Both the position numbers and the translations under genes were made by a program. A model generated the notes under the pieces. That model was not told the origin of the DNA and did not search any database. It saw only the letters and a list, made by a program, of their open reading frames with translations. A stretch of DNA of 59,669 nt from Candidatus Cloacimonadota bacterium. Lineage in GTDB: Bacteria; Cloacimonadota; Cloacimonadia; Cloacimonadales; Cloacimonadaceae. The DNA lies in NCBI GenBank assembly GCA_028706475.1, contig JAQWBI010000008.1, positions 1-59,669 on the forward strand. The letters run 5' to 3'. Shown here piece by piece: positions 44,855 through 54,190 of this stretch (position 1 is its first letter; each line of letters begins with the position of its first letter).

Positions 44855-46903
44855 ATGTCATCATCCTTACAGAAACTACTATTATGCAGCCTGACATTAC
44901 TACTATCCGCAATGCTAGGCGCGGTTGAGATCAGTCCCACAGCAGTTACCAATTCCAATTTGTTGGACGACCGCGATATCCTTGCTGAATATGACGGTGG
45001 CCAAATACTACGCGCAGATATCATGGCTAGGATAGAAAAAATCCCTGCTGTACACCGTGGTCGTTTTCTCACAACGGATGGCCAGCTTCAAATCTTGGAC
45101 ATCATCAGTACCGAAGATGTTTTCTACAGGAAAGCTCTGGAAATGGGCATCGATAAGAGTCCGGAAGTGACCGAAAAGTTAGCTGAACTCCAGCGCAATT
45201 TTTACTTGCAGGAGTATTACAAACGCCACGTTACCGATCTGGTAGTACTCGATGAAGAAGATTATCAAGAGTTCTACAACGACAATCTCCAGCTCTTCTA
45301 TCAAAGCCCCAATATCACCATCCACTACATTCAAACTGCTACAGAAGAAGATGCAATCGCCGCTATCGCCGAGCTGAATGCCGGCGCATCTTTTGCCCAA
45401 GTATCGGATAAATACAATCAAAACACTTACGCCAAGGGACTGAAAGGCGTGATAAAACACATCACCCTCAATGGCAACATCCCTGGCGTGGGGAACGATC
45501 AGGCCCTGGAAGATGCTATTGCCGAAAGCACCGTAGATTCCCTGAAGATCAACGGCCCCATCCAAACCGATATGGGTTGGCATCTGTTTCGCACAGTGAA
45601 CCGCATTCCCGGTCGTCAAAGAGAACTCAGCGAAGTAAGAACCGAAGTGGAACAGCGCCTACGTCCTAAAAAAGAAAGAGAAGTCCTGGAAAGCCTGCGC
45701 GCCCAATTGAAGGAAAAATACCATGTCTCCATCGATACCACCTTGGTGAATCGCATCGACCTGACTGAATTGGCCAAAAACGACGAGATTAAAGACCTGA
45801 TAGCAGTGAGTTCACCCCACAACGACATCAGAGATATCAGAGTAAAAGAATTCTTGGCGGATTATTCCAAGCGCAGTCCTCAAGAACAGCTTTATTACGC
45901 CCGCGGTGGCGGTCCCATGGCCTTGATGGAACAAAACCTGATCCAGGAACTATTTGTAATAGATGGAAAAGCCCTCGGTTACGAACGCTATTTCGAAAAT
46001 AACGAAAATTACCTGATGCTGCGTCGCAACACTATCTTGCGCCGAGCTTTTGAAATCCTGGTATTGGAAACCATAGAGGTTAGCAATGAAGAAATAGCCG
46101 AACGCTACGAACTGGACAAAGAAGAATACTCCATGCCTGCTCATCGCTCTATCCAAGTGCTCTTCTTTGAAGATAATAAAACTGCAAAGAAAGCCTGGAG
46201 CAAGTTCAATAAAGCGCTCAAGAAAAATAATGAAAAAGACATCGAAAAGATCATCAGCAAATACTCTACAAAACCCCAGAAATCCATCTACGAAAACCAA
46301 TATGACAACGGTATCGTAACAGGATTGGTGCAGGATGCGGATTTCTCGAAACGCATTTGGGACAATCCCGTAGGCTACCTGTCACCCGTATTCACCACCG
46401 CCAATGGCGACATCGTGTTCTTCCGCACTTTGTCCGAGACGCCAAAGAGCTATCGCCCCGCAGTAGAAGTGGAGCCCCGCATCTTGAAGGCCATCAAGCA
46501 GGAAAAGGAAAGAGAGACACAGGAACGTGTAAAAGAAGAACTCTTTGTGCAGTACAACATGAGGAAATACCCAGAGAGAGTGAAACTGACACTTACTGCG
46601 GATGAGCTTTTCGAATATGCCGATAATGCCGCCAGAAACCGCAACTTCAAGGATGCCACAGTGTTCTTTGATCAGATCATCAAGACTTACAACAACGGTG
46701 TAGATGATTATAAAGCCTTCTTTATGAAAGCTTTCCTCACTTCCGAAGAGATCAAGGATACGGATGAAGCCCTGAAGCTTTTCCGTGAGTTCCTCACTCG
46801 CTATCCGGAAGGGGAGTTACATGAATCTGCCCGCTTTATGATCGACAGTCTGGAAGGAAATCTGGATGGCTTTGAAGATTTCGAAAACCTTGAAGATGAA
46901 TAA
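44855..46903 (+). CDS. Periplasmic peptidyl-prolyl isomerase / chaperone (parvulin type, SurA/PrsA-like)
   Basis: This is 682 residues from the ATG at 44855, with AAGGAG 7 bases upstream; a start at 44783 would add 24 unlikely residues. A signal peptide (about 1-24, LSAMLGA) is followed by a SurA-like N-terminal helical part (about 40-150) and a PpiC/parvulin domain (about 151-255, with DMGWHLFRTVNRI). A helical linker, a second weaker parvulin-like domain (about 428-535) and a TPR-like C-terminus (about 585-675) complete it. Such proteins help fold outer-membrane proteins. The single-gene unit ends in a good terminator. Confidence 0.88.
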   Translation: MSSSLQKLLLCSLTLLLSAMLGAVEISPTAVTNSNLLDDRDILAEYDGGQILRADIMARIEKIPAVHRGRFLTTDGQLQILDIISTEDVFYRKALEMGIDKSPEVTEKLAELQRNFYLQEYYKRHVTDLVVLDEEDYQEFYNDNLQLFYQSPNITIHYIQTATEEDAIAAIAELNAGASFAQVSDKYNQNTYAKGLKGVIKHITLNGNIPGVGNDQALEDAIAESTVDSLKINGPIQTDMGWHLFRTVNRIPGRQRELSEVRTEVEQRLRPKKEREVLESLRAQLKEKYHVSIDTTLVNRIDLTELAKNDEIKDLIAVSSPHNDIRDIRVKEFLADYSKRSPQEQLYYARGGGPMALMEQNLIQELFVIDGKALGYERYFENNENYLMLRRNTILRRAFEILVLETIEVSNEEIAERYELDKEEYSMPAHRSIQVLFFEDNKTAKKAWSKFNKALKKNNEKDIEKIISKYSTKPQKSIYENQYDNGIVTGLVQDADFSKRIWDNPVGYLSPVFTTANGDIVFFRTLSETPKSYRPAVEVEPRILKAIKQEKERETQERVKEELFVQYNMRKYPERVKLTLTADELFEYADNAARNRNFKDATVFFDQIIKTYNNGVDDYKAFFMKAFLTSEEIKDTDEALKLFREFLTRYPEGELHESARFMIDSLEGNLDGFEDFENLEDE

Positions 46904-46924
46904 GTAATCACCAACTAAATAAAG

Positions 46925-46952
46925 GTGGAGTCTCCGGATTCCACTTTTTTTT
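46925..46952 (+). terminator. Rho-independent terminator after the parvulin gene
   Basis: GTGGAGTC (46925-46932), loop TCCG, and GATTCCAC (46937-46944) make an 8-bp stem with one G-T pair, followed by eight T. It sits 21 bases after the stop. Confidence 0.92.
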
Positions 46953-47164
46953 GTTCTGCTATGTATTGCCTGATACCAGGGAAGATTAGTTGAACGCAGC
47001 TTATACAGATCGAACAGATATACGCTGATTATCACATTATGATACGTTGAATCCTCGCTTGAGTGGATTGCAGGAATCCATGTTGGATTGCCTAAGAAGC
47101 CCGGAGTGCGAAACAGATATCAGCGAGGGTACGGAGCGAAGCCGAGCTACCCGCAGCGCATGGA

Positions 47165-47196
47165 GGCGTATCGTAGCATTCCGATGCTACGCTTTT
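47165..47196 (+). repeat. Hairpin repeat family C, copy 2 (terminator-like)
   Basis: CGTAGCAT (47172-47179), loop TCCG and ATGCTACG (47184-47191) form a perfect 8-bp stem followed by CTTTTTTC. The inner 14 bases of stem equal copy 1 at 11819-11836. The loop is again of the UNCG type in RNA. Confidence 0.65.
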
Positions 47197-47403
47197 TTCT
47201 TGGTGCGAAGCTAAGCGGAGCTACCGGCAATGCCTGGAGGATAAAGTGCCTTGCCCATTGTCGAACTGACCTCTTTCTACGAGCTCTTTGACCTACATGT
47301 TATCCATCGCAGCAATCCTGTCGTTGTAATCCTAGTCGGCTGTATAACTGGTTACAACTGTTCGTGAATATTGCCGACTTGAGCTCCAAACTACCATCAG
47401 GAC

Positions 47404-48102
47404 TTATTTTACTCGTGCGATAGCCTTTTCTTCAATCCAGCCTGTTTGACCATTGGGCAGGATCACAAAAGTCCATTCCCCTTCACTTTGTTTAAGCTTT
47501 AGAATGATCCCTTCATGGATTTGCGCCACACGGGGGGAATCTGACCGCGCTTCAGTCCTAAGGTCTGCTCTACTCTCGATAAGAACCGCCTGTACATTGT
47601 GCGCTCGGCGATAAGCTTTGAAACCCGTGAATCCCACTGAGAGGAGCATCAATACCAGCAGAATTCCCAATACCAGGCTTGGCAATCCCTTTTCCCGTTC
47701 AGGGTCATAATTCACATACCAAACAAAGCCAAGAGCGCACAAAATCAGTAGTACCAGACACAGTATCGCCATTCGGTTCAGATTCATAAAGTCATAAGTT
47801 TGCAATGCCACTCTTAGCAGAAAGGGTCTTTGAGGGTACAGCTCGTGATCCTGAGAGAGATTGATGGTATAGTTCAAATTTTCTTGGGCTGCTTTATGTG
47901 CAGAATTCAGGTGTAGAGCTTTCAAGAAATACAGCGTAGCCATACCACTTTGACCGGTTTGCCAATAGCTTACGCCAAGATTGTAGTATAGATCAGGGTT
48001 TTGAATACCTTTACTCTCCAGCTCTTTCATTCTATCGAATTCATTGGCTGCCGACAGGCTGACCAAGCCGACCAGTATCAGCGCTATGCATAGTCTTTTC
48101 AT
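47404..48102 (-). CDS. batE: BatE-like TPR and SH3 membrane protein
   Basis: This is 232 residues from the ATG at 48102, chosen for the GGAGG ahead and the clean signal (MKRLCIALILVGLVSLSA). TPR repeats (about 20-85) precede two membrane helices (about 105-125 and 135-155). An SH3-like C-terminal domain (about 165-230) includes GQTGWIEEKAIARV. This is the BatE layout, the last gene of Bat operons. The start overlaps batD by 4 bases. Bat proteins are linked by genetics in other species to aerotolerance and envelope stress; the molecular role is not settled. Confidence 0.85.
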   Translation of the reverse strand: MKRLCIALILVGLVSLSAANEFDRMKELESKGIQNPDLYYNLGVSYWQTGQSGMATLYFLKALHLNSAHKAAQENLNYTINLSQDHELYPQRPFLLRVALQTYDFMNLNRMAILCLVLLILCALGFVWYVNYDPEREKGLPSLVLGILLVLMLLSVGFTGFKAYRRAHNVQAVLIESRADLRTEARSDSPRVAQIHEGIILKLKQSEGEWTFVILPNGQTGWIEEKAIARVK

Positions 48103-49853
48103 CCTCTGCCTCCGTTGCGGCAAAATCCGGCAACAATATGCTTCAAGAGCTCCAGATCCTGCATTATCTCCGCAGGATCTGCTTCCTGGGGCGAAAAACG
48201 GTGCCACTGGCAACTCTCAATGAAGCGCCGGGTACTATCCAAGAGCTCTTCGGAAACATTCATCTTTTCCAGGTAAACAAGCTTCTCCGCTGTGGACAAG
48301 CCCATCCCTATGCCGAGTTTATCGCTGAGATAACGCATAAAACCGTTTTCCGCCAGGATGTAGAATTCCTTGCTGCCCTTTGCTGCTGCAGCTTGAGCGG
48401 TTTGTAGATATTTCTTTAATGCTTTATCTGCCATCATCCGGGCATAACTCTGTGGATCACGTTGCCGTTTGATGCGATGAAAGCTGAAATACAGAACCGC
48501 ACCAAAGCCCAAAAGGATCGCCGCTACTATCAGCCAATACCAGCTCTTTTGCAGTATATTCGGATAATCGGGATATTCCGAGCGTGAAAGCATGGGACGC
48601 AGAGTCATCTGTTTACTATTATCCAGCAATCCGGAGAAATAGCTGATCACATTGGCGCTTTTCACTTTTATCTCGTGACTTTTGCTGCTGTAGCTGCGAT
48701 ATACTCCCGCATCCGGATCGAACCAGGAGAAAGTGAGCGAAGGCATGGTGTATATGCCTTTTTCGGCTGGTATAATGGTATAATACAGCACTCTGCTTCC
48801 TTCAATACCAGCATTTAGTTTATCCACAGCCATCGGACTGGACACCTGAGCCTCACTCTTTGGAAAAGCAGGATTGCCAAATTGATTGTAGTTCCCTTTC
48901 CCAGCGATGCGTAAACTGAAGGTAATAGCTTCGCCCAAGCTGATTTCCTTATCACTGATGGTATCGCTTAGTTCAAATGTCCCTACTGCTCCGCTAAAGC
49001 TTTGGGGTACACCATCTTTGGGCAGAGGTAATACTTCCAGCCAGGCATCCTGAGAGCGCAGAGGTTGATTCATATAGCCGAATTCATAGATTCTGGCGCT
49101 TCCCGCCAGCTCTGGAGCTCTCAACTCCCCGGTTTGATTGGGAGAGAGTACTAGTCGCTTGATCAAGGCCCTTTGAAAGCGCTTCCCTTCATGAGTAACC
49201 ACTTCATAATCCAGCATGTTTGGTTGTTCATACACGCTTTTGCCATAGCCTGGGAAATCCTGCTCATCATCGAGATTGAAAGAGCGCACCATCTGATCGG
49301 TATAAAGATAGTAGGATATTACGGTAGGCTCGCCTTTATAAACCTTTTGGTGACGAGGTAGTGCCAGTAGAGTGGTTGTGCCAGTCATCCTGCTTGCAGA
49401 CCATGGAAAATCCGGATCAATGATTCCCGAAGCGCCAGGAGAAGCAGGATTGCTCTGGGATCTGGAAGTGGTGGATTTGACTACCGTAACGTTGATGGCT
49501 TTGGTGGTGTAAACTTTGTTGTCCACCCTTACACTTTGTGCGGGGATTGTGCTGCTGCCTACTCCTAATGGGACATATATATATGTATATAAGCGCTCAT
49601 GAACGCGCTCAACCTTGAAGTTTATAACGCTGCTGCTGGCACGGGTGGAGCTGGTCATATTCACAAAGCTGAAGTTATCGATCTTTGGCGCTTGCGGTTC
49701 AGATGCATTGAATGCCTTGTCACTCTTGATGCGAATAGTATACTCCAAGCGGTCTGAGCTCTCGATAGTAGTCTTATTTACCGATGCCGTAACGCTAAGA
49801 GCAGAAAGCAGCAAAGGCATCATAAGAAGTAGTAGCACGATCGTAGGTTTCAT
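48099..49853 (-). CDS. batD: BatD-like membrane protein
   Basis: This is 584 residues from the ATG at 49853, preceded by GGTGG; a TTG at 49865 would add 4 residues. It has a signal peptide (about 1-20), several beta-sandwich domains (about 25-400, starting VTASVNKTTIESSDRLEYTI), one membrane helix (about 425-445) and a helical C-terminal domain (about 460-580). This is the BatD/oxygen-tolerance architecture. The batC stop and this start are 2 bases apart. The large extracytoplasmic part may capture partners for the VWA proteins BatA and BatB. Confidence 0.9.
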   Translation of the reverse strand: MKPTIVLLLLMMPLLLSALSVTASVNKTTIESSDRLEYTIRIKSDKAFNASEPQAPKIDNFSFVNMTSSTRASSSVINFKVERVHERLYTYIYVPLGVGSSTIPAQSVRVDNKVYTTKAINVTVVKSTTSRSQSNPASPGASGIIDPDFPWSASRMTGTTTLLALPRHQKVYKGEPTVISYYLYTDQMVRSFNLDDEQDFPGYGKSVYEQPNMLDYEVVTHEGKRFQRALIKRLVLSPNQTGELRAPELAGSARIYEFGYMNQPLRSQDAWLEVLPLPKDGVPQSFSGAVGTFELSDTISDKEISLGEAITFSLRIAGKGNYNQFGNPAFPKSEAQVSSPMAVDKLNAGIEGSRVLYYTIIPAEKGIYTMPSLTFSWFDPDAGVYRSYSSKSHEIKVKSANVISYFSGLLDNSKQMTLRPMLSRSEYPDYPNILQKSWYWLIVAAILLGFGAVLYFSFHRIKRQRDPQSYARMMADKALKKYLQTAQAAAAKGSKEFYILAENGFMRYLSDKLGIGMGLSTAEKLVYLEKMNVSEELLDSTRRFIESCQWHRFSPQEADPAEIMQDLELLKHIVAGFCRNGGRG

Positions 49854-49855
49854 CT

Positions 49856-50434
49856 TTACCACCAATAATCGGTTTGGGGTGCTCCCTGTTTACTCTGTTG
49901 TTTTCGTTCCCGGGCTTCCAGAAAATCCAAAGCATCCAGAATATTGCGTACTTCTTCTTCATTTCTTTGGTCTTCATCCTCTTTGGGTTCTGGCGGAGGG
50001 GAAGCTTGGTTTTCATCCAGCTTGGTCAAGGCGAGTTCCAGGTTTTCCCGGGCATCATCATCCTCGGGATTCATTAGCAGAGCCTTCTCATATTCTTCCA
50101 CGGCAGTTTTGTAGTCCTCTTTCATATATGCGATATTGCCTCTGTCGTAATGCAAGTCAGCTTTATCCTCCGATTTTTGCAAGGCTTGCTCAGCAGCCTC
50201 GGAAGCGCCGTCATATTCACCTTGCTTATAAAGCGATTTGGCCAGATTGGCGGCTCCTTCTTCCTCTTCGGCCAGCCCGTCGAAGACTTTTGCCGCCTTG
50301 TCAAAACGCTCTTGCCGATACAGCCATTCTCCCAGGCTGTTGTACACAGAGTGCTTGCGCAGGAGCAAATCCAAACCCGGAATCAACAGGGCGAGAGCCA
50401 GTAACAGCAATAGAACCCCGCGCTTGCGCTTCAT
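49856..50434 (-). CDS. batC: BatC-like TPR protein
   Basis: The 192-residue protein has an N-terminal membrane anchor or signal (MKRKRGVLLLLLALALL) and about three TPR units (about 30-135, LHYDRGNIAYMKEDYKTAVEEYEKAL). A charged, disordered tail ends QTDYWW. This is the BatC pattern. It overlaps batB by 4 bases and is followed by batD. It is expected to act on the outer face of the membrane with BatB. Confidence 0.88.
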   Translation of the reverse strand: MKRKRGVLLLLLALALLIPGLDLLLRKHSVYNSLGEWLYRQERFDKAAKVFDGLAEEEEGAANLAKSLYKQGEYDGASEAAEQALQKSEDKADLHYDRGNIAYMKEDYKTAVEEYEKALLMNPEDDDARENLELALTKLDENQASPPPEPKEDEDQRNEEEVRNILDALDFLEARERKQQSKQGAPQTDYWW

Positions 50435-51411
50435 AGCTTTAGATCCCTTATCTGTTTTCTATACGGCAGTATCATGCTTTCCAAAGCGATTATCAACAGC
50501 GCGGCAATCACAAATATGTGATACTGCTCTTTATACATAGATACCCGGTGACTGCTGATATGCTCTTTCTCGCTTTGGTATATGCGAGACAGCAGCAGTT
50601 GGATTTCGGATGCGGATGGCGTGATGTGGTAAAACTCTCCCCCGCTCACTCGGGCAATACGTTGCAAAGTCTCGGTATCCAGCTTGCTGACGTGTTCTGC
50701 TCCGGTGTAGGGATTGATGATCACCGCTCCCGCTTCAGAGCCTACTCCCATGCTGTAGATCCGCACTCCGTCGCTGGCAAGGTCACGAGCTTTGGAGATA
50801 GTATTGCCAGTGATATCCTCCCCGTCTGAGATCAAGATCAATACTCCGCCTCCGGCACCTGCATTGAAAGCTGATCTGGCTAGATCCAGCGCTCTGCCGA
50901 TATCCGTTCCCGGTCGTGCTGCAGAATCCGTGCTGAGGCTGCTTAATACCATTTTTACTGCCTCGTGGTCATCCGTGAGCGGGCATTCCACAGTAGCTGA
51001 CCCCGCAAAGGAGATAATGCCCAAGCGATCTGAATCCAATTGATCACAAAAAGCTGATACCTGCAGTATGGAGCGGGTGAGCCTGTCGGGGCTGATGTCT
51101 GTAGCTTCCATGCTGCGCGATATATCAATGGCAAAGATGATGTCCATGCCCATATTACTCATTTCCTGCTCGGAAAAGTCCCATTGCGGACGCGCCAGCG
51201 CCACGATTATCAGGCTGAAAGCCGCTAGCAGAAGAAACAGCTTCAACCCATTGTAGAACGGAGAGCGTTTTGCCAGATATACGTCCAGAAAGTCCTGATG
51301 GGCATAATGCCGGAACTTACTCTCATAGGCTTTCTTCATCCGCAGAATCAGCCATATGAACAGCGGAACGAGCAACAGCAGATAAAGGATGTGCACATTG
51401 TGGATATTCAT
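50431..51411 (-). CDS. batB: BatB-like VWA membrane protein
   Basis: The 326-residue protein has two N-terminal helices (about 8-26 and 54-73), a von Willebrand factor A domain with MIDAS residues D96, S98 and S100 (FAIDISRSM) and TDIGRALDLARSA, and a C-terminal helix (about 300-318). ALARPQWDF before the domain is the BatA/BatB signature. It is the VWA partner of BatA encoded next to it. Confidence 0.93.
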   Translation of the reverse strand: MNIHNVHILYLLLLVPLFIWLILRMKKAYESKFRHYAHQDFLDVYLAKRSPFYNGLKLFLLLAAFSLIIVALARPQWDFSEQEMSNMGMDIIFAIDISRSMEATDISPDRLTRSILQVSAFCDQLDSDRLGIISFAGSATVECPLTDDHEAVKMVLSSLSTDSAARPGTDIGRALDLARSAFNAGAGGGVLILISDGEDITGNTISKARDLASDGVRIYSMGVGSEAGAVIINPYTGAEHVSKLDTETLQRIARVSGGEFYHITPSASEIQLLLSRIYQSEKEHISSHRVSMYKEQYHIFVIAALLIIALESMILPYRKQIRDLKL

Positions 51412-51415
51412 CGCA

Positions 51416-52411
51416 CTACTCCGGCAGAACCGGGATTATCCAGCTTTTCAAGACTATCTCAAGACCCAGCAGCAACAGGGCAATCCACAACATAATGCCG
51501 AATCTATCGTCCCACCTATAGTTTAGTTTGCTGCTCAAATCGCTCTTTTCCAAAGTGTCCAGTTCCTGCATGATCTTGCGCAGTTCACCGGCATCAGTGG
51601 CCTTTGAAGCCTGCTTGGTCCCGGTGATCGTGGCTATCCTGTCCAAGCTCTCCATATCGAGCTCGATCAATGTGGGAATATTGCGATTTCCAAAGAAGGG
51701 ATCGGCATACGGAAATGGCACCATTCCACCACTGCCCACTCCGATGGGATACACTTTGATGCCCAATGCAGCCGCCATCTTCGCAGCTGAGATGGGGTCT
51801 ATCTCTCCGGTATTGCTCACTCCGTCCGTGATCAGGATCACTATGCGTGATTTTGCCTGGCTGTCTTTCAATCGCGCCACAGCCTTAGCAAGCCCCATTC
51901 CCACTGCTGTTCCGGAAGCCTCCATATTTACCTGCAAATGATCCAAAGCACTCATCACGGCAGCGTGGTCATAGGTTAATGGACTGGCAGTGATGGCATA
52001 TTCGGAAAAAGCGACCAGTGAAAAACGGTCATTAGGCCGTCCGGACACAAAGTCTTTGGCTACCTTTACCGCTGCTCCCAACCTGTTTTGCGGCAAAAAG
52101 TCCAATGCCAGCATCGAACCGCTCACGTCCAGGGCTATCACGATGTCCACGCCCTGCTTCTGAAACAAGCGTGAATTACTCCCCCACTGCGGTCGGGCCA
52201 GAGCAAGGATCAAAAAGAGCAGGATAAGAGAACGCAGCACCGGATACAGCAGGGCTCCCATCCCCCTATTACCCTTGATCTGCAGAAGAATATTCAACCT
52301 ACTGGCGGGTAAGGACAGCTTGGATGGCTTACGCAAGACCAATTCCAGATACAGATATGCTGGAATCATTATCAGGAAAAGAAGATACAGGGGCTGAGCA
52401 AATCTAAACAT
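51416..52411 (-). CDS. batA: BatA-like VWA membrane protein
   Basis: The 331-residue protein has an N-terminal aerotolerance-type membrane region (helices about 6-24 and 55-72, then ALARPQWG). Its VWA domain has MIDAS D95, S97 and S99 (ALDVSGSM), and a C-terminal helix lies at about 305-325. It is the first VWA gene of the operon, overlapping the upstream gene by 8 bases and followed after 4 bases by batB. Confidence 0.93.
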   Translation of the reverse strand: MFRFAQPLYLLFLIMIPAYLYLELVLRKPSKLSLPASRLNILLQIKGNRGMGALLYPVLRSLILLFLILALARPQWGSNSRLFQKQGVDIVIALDVSGSMLALDFLPQNRLGAAVKVAKDFVSGRPNDRFSLVAFSEYAITASPLTYDHAAVMSALDHLQVNMEASGTAVGMGLAKAVARLKDSQAKSRIVILITDGVSNTGEIDPISAAKMAAALGIKVYPIGVGSGGMVPFPYADPFFGNRNIPTLIELDMESLDRIATITGTKQASKATDAGELRKIMQELDTLEKSDLSSKLNYRWDDRFGIMLWIALLLLGLEIVLKSWIIPVLPE

Positions 52412-53282
52412 CCGCTTTTGTCTCTCCGGCCATTAGCAGGCTGCGCAAAGCAGCAGTCTGGCTGATGACCTCTTCGATCTCCACCTGCGCTTTGGCAAAC
52501 TTCACCATATCGCAATAATGCAAGATATTCAGATACTGCCGTTTTGGTGCAAAGCTTATTGCACTCAGGCTCTCAGCAATCTCCGAGTTGGTCATCTGAG
52601 TAGCCCCAAACCCCAGCTTTTCCTCCAGATACTCCCGCACTATCATGGACAATCGAAAGTGATAGCCAAGAGAATCCCGATACATCAAGCCGCTTTGCTC
52701 CAATTCTTCCAGGGCATTCAATGCTTTCAGATGCGGTGGTACAGGCTCGATGGGAATGGGTTTCTGCACCGGAGAGGGAGCTTTCTTCTTTTCTTTCTTG
52801 AACGCAATCAGCAGCAACCATACAGCCAAAACCACAGCGGCAAACAGAAACACGAGATACAAGTAAAAGGGGAACTGCAGGGGATATCGCCGCAATGGCT
52901 TCAGATCCCGCAACAAAGTATCCGCTTCTGCCCGGCTGCGTAGCACAAACACTCTGAACGCATCGGTTTCTGCCTTCGGCCCCAGGAGTCCTGCCCGTTT
53001 CAGCTTCAGTTTGGGAAAGCTAAGGGTTCCGGTCCTCAAAGGTACAATGTTCAAACGGGCAACGCTGCCTGTGCCCAATCGCTCAATCTTTTGTTCCAAT
53101 ACTCTGAATTCCGTGAGAGTATCCGGTATTTCTATGGCTTCTAGGGGAAAATCGGTTTCAATCCTCAACTCAAACGGCGTGCCCACTTTCAGACTGTCCA
53201 CTCCCGAAAGCATCTGCTTCAACTGTGCATTCAGCGAACATACCGCCAGGATCAACAAAAGAGATAGTCCATATCTTCTCAC
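52404..53282 (-). CDS. BatD-like membrane protein between DUF58 and batA
   Basis: The 292-residue protein starts at a GTG (53282) with GGAGG five bases upstream, and the start overlaps the DUF58 gene stop by 4 bases. It has a signal peptide (MRRYGLSLLLILAVCSLNA), a small beta domain (about 22-125), one membrane helix (about 140-161) and a helical cytoplasmic domain (about 180-285) with HFRLSMIVREYLEEKLGFG and the end CDMVKFAK. That is the C-terminal half of BatD/DUF4381-type proteins, so it looks like a short BatD paralogue. It sits at the position of BatH-type genes in Bacteroidetes operons. Confidence 0.82.
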   Translation of the reverse strand: MRRYGLSLLLILAVCSLNAQLKQMLSGVDSLKVGTPFELRIETDFPLEAIEIPDTLTEFRVLEQKIERLGTGSVARLNIVPLRTGTLSFPKLKLKRAGLLGPKAETDAFRVFVLRSRAEADTLLRDLKPLRRYPLQFPFYLYLVFLFAAVVLAVWLLLIAFKKEKKKAPSPVQKPIPIEPVPPHLKALNALEELEQSGLMYRDSLGYHFRLSMIVREYLEEKLGFGATQMTNSEIAESLSAISFAPKRQYLNILHYCDMVKFAKAQVEIEEVISQTAALRSLLMAGETKADV

Positions 53283-54181
53283 TTCATCCTCCGTTTGTTC
53301 CTTAGAGCAAAGAACTGCCTTAGCACTTTCACATAGGAATCGCCGTTTTTGAACAGCAGATGATCACAGCCCATCTTCTTCAGGCTCGCCGCCAGTTTCT
53401 CCTGCTCCAGATTCACTCGCGCTTTGTATGCTTCCCGCAGTTTGCGATCCGAGCTATTGATGTATGCCACTCTCCCGCTTTCAGGGTCTTGTAACCGCAG
53501 AATGCCCGCATTCGGGAGTTCCAATTCGCTATTGTCCAGGATCTGCATCGCCACCAAGTCATGCTTTTTGGCCAGGATGCCCATCGCTTTCTCGTAACCG
53601 CCATCCAAAAAGTCCGAGAGCAGAAATACTATCGCGCGTTTATTCAGTATCTTGGCGGCATAGCGGCACGCTCCCTCCAGGGACGTACCCTTACCTGAAG
53701 GCTCATAATACAGAATCTCCCTGATAATCTCCAGGGCTCTGTTGCGCCCTTTTCGCGGTGGCAGATACCGTTCCAGCACATCGGAATACAGGATTAGTGA
53801 ACAGCGGTCGCCATTCGCCACTGCAGAAAACGCTAATGTGGCCACGATCTCCGCGATACGCTCCTTTTTCAGCGCGTAGGATGTACCCAGAAACTGCGAA
53901 GCCGAGATATCCACCAAAAACACTACATTCAGTTCGCGGGTTTCCCGGTATTTCTTTATATATGGCAATCCCAGCCGGGCCGATACGTTCCAGTCTATAT
54001 CCCGGTAATTGTCTCCGGGCTGATATTCGCGTACTTCACTGAATTCCAGCCCTTGTCCCCGAAAACTGGAATGATACTCACCGCTGAAGATTTCGTTTAC
54101 CATGTTTTTGGTTTGGATCTCCAGGCGGCGTATTTTCTTGATCAGATCGGCAGTGCTTACCAGATGCACATCTATCTCCAA
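53279..54181 (-). CDS. DUF58 protein of the MoxR/Bat operon
   Basis: The 300-residue protein has the DUF58 signature YQPGDNYRDIDWNVSARLG (about 54-72). A degenerate VWA-like fold follows, with FLVDISASQFL (about 89-99) that keeps the DxSxS MIDAS motif. DUF58 proteins accompany MoxR ATPases and probably act as their cofactor or client. The start is TTG at 54181, or GTG 12 bases later; neither has a strong ribosome binding site. It follows moxR by 9 bases. Confidence 0.92.
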   Translation of the reverse strand: MEIDVHLVSTADLIKKIRRLEIQTKNMVNEIFSGEYHSSFRGQGLEFSEVREYQPGDNYRDIDWNVSARLGLPYIKKYRETRELNVVFLVDISASQFLGTSYALKKERIAEIVATLAFSAVANGDRCSLILYSDVLERYLPPRKGRNRALEIIREILYYEPSGKGTSLEGACRYAAKILNKRAIVFLLSDFLDGGYEKAMGILAKKHDLVAMQILDNSELELPNAGILRLQDPESGRVAYINSSDRKLREAYKARVNLEQEKLAASLKKMGCDHLLFKNGDSYVKVLRQFFALRNKRRMK

Positions 54182-54190
54182 ATGCTATCT

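Larger units (their letters stand above)
46904..47403. other. Intergenic region with terminator and hairpin repeat C2
   Basis: The isomerase terminator (46925-46952) is followed by about 450 bases without a gene. Repeat C2 (47165-47196) is flanked by two imperfect direct repeats of about 35 bases. One starts GGAGCGAAGCCGAGCTACC near 47130, the other GGTGCGAAGCTAAGCGGAG near 47200. The small plus-strand open frame at 47088-47291 is made of these repeats. Confidence 0.6.
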
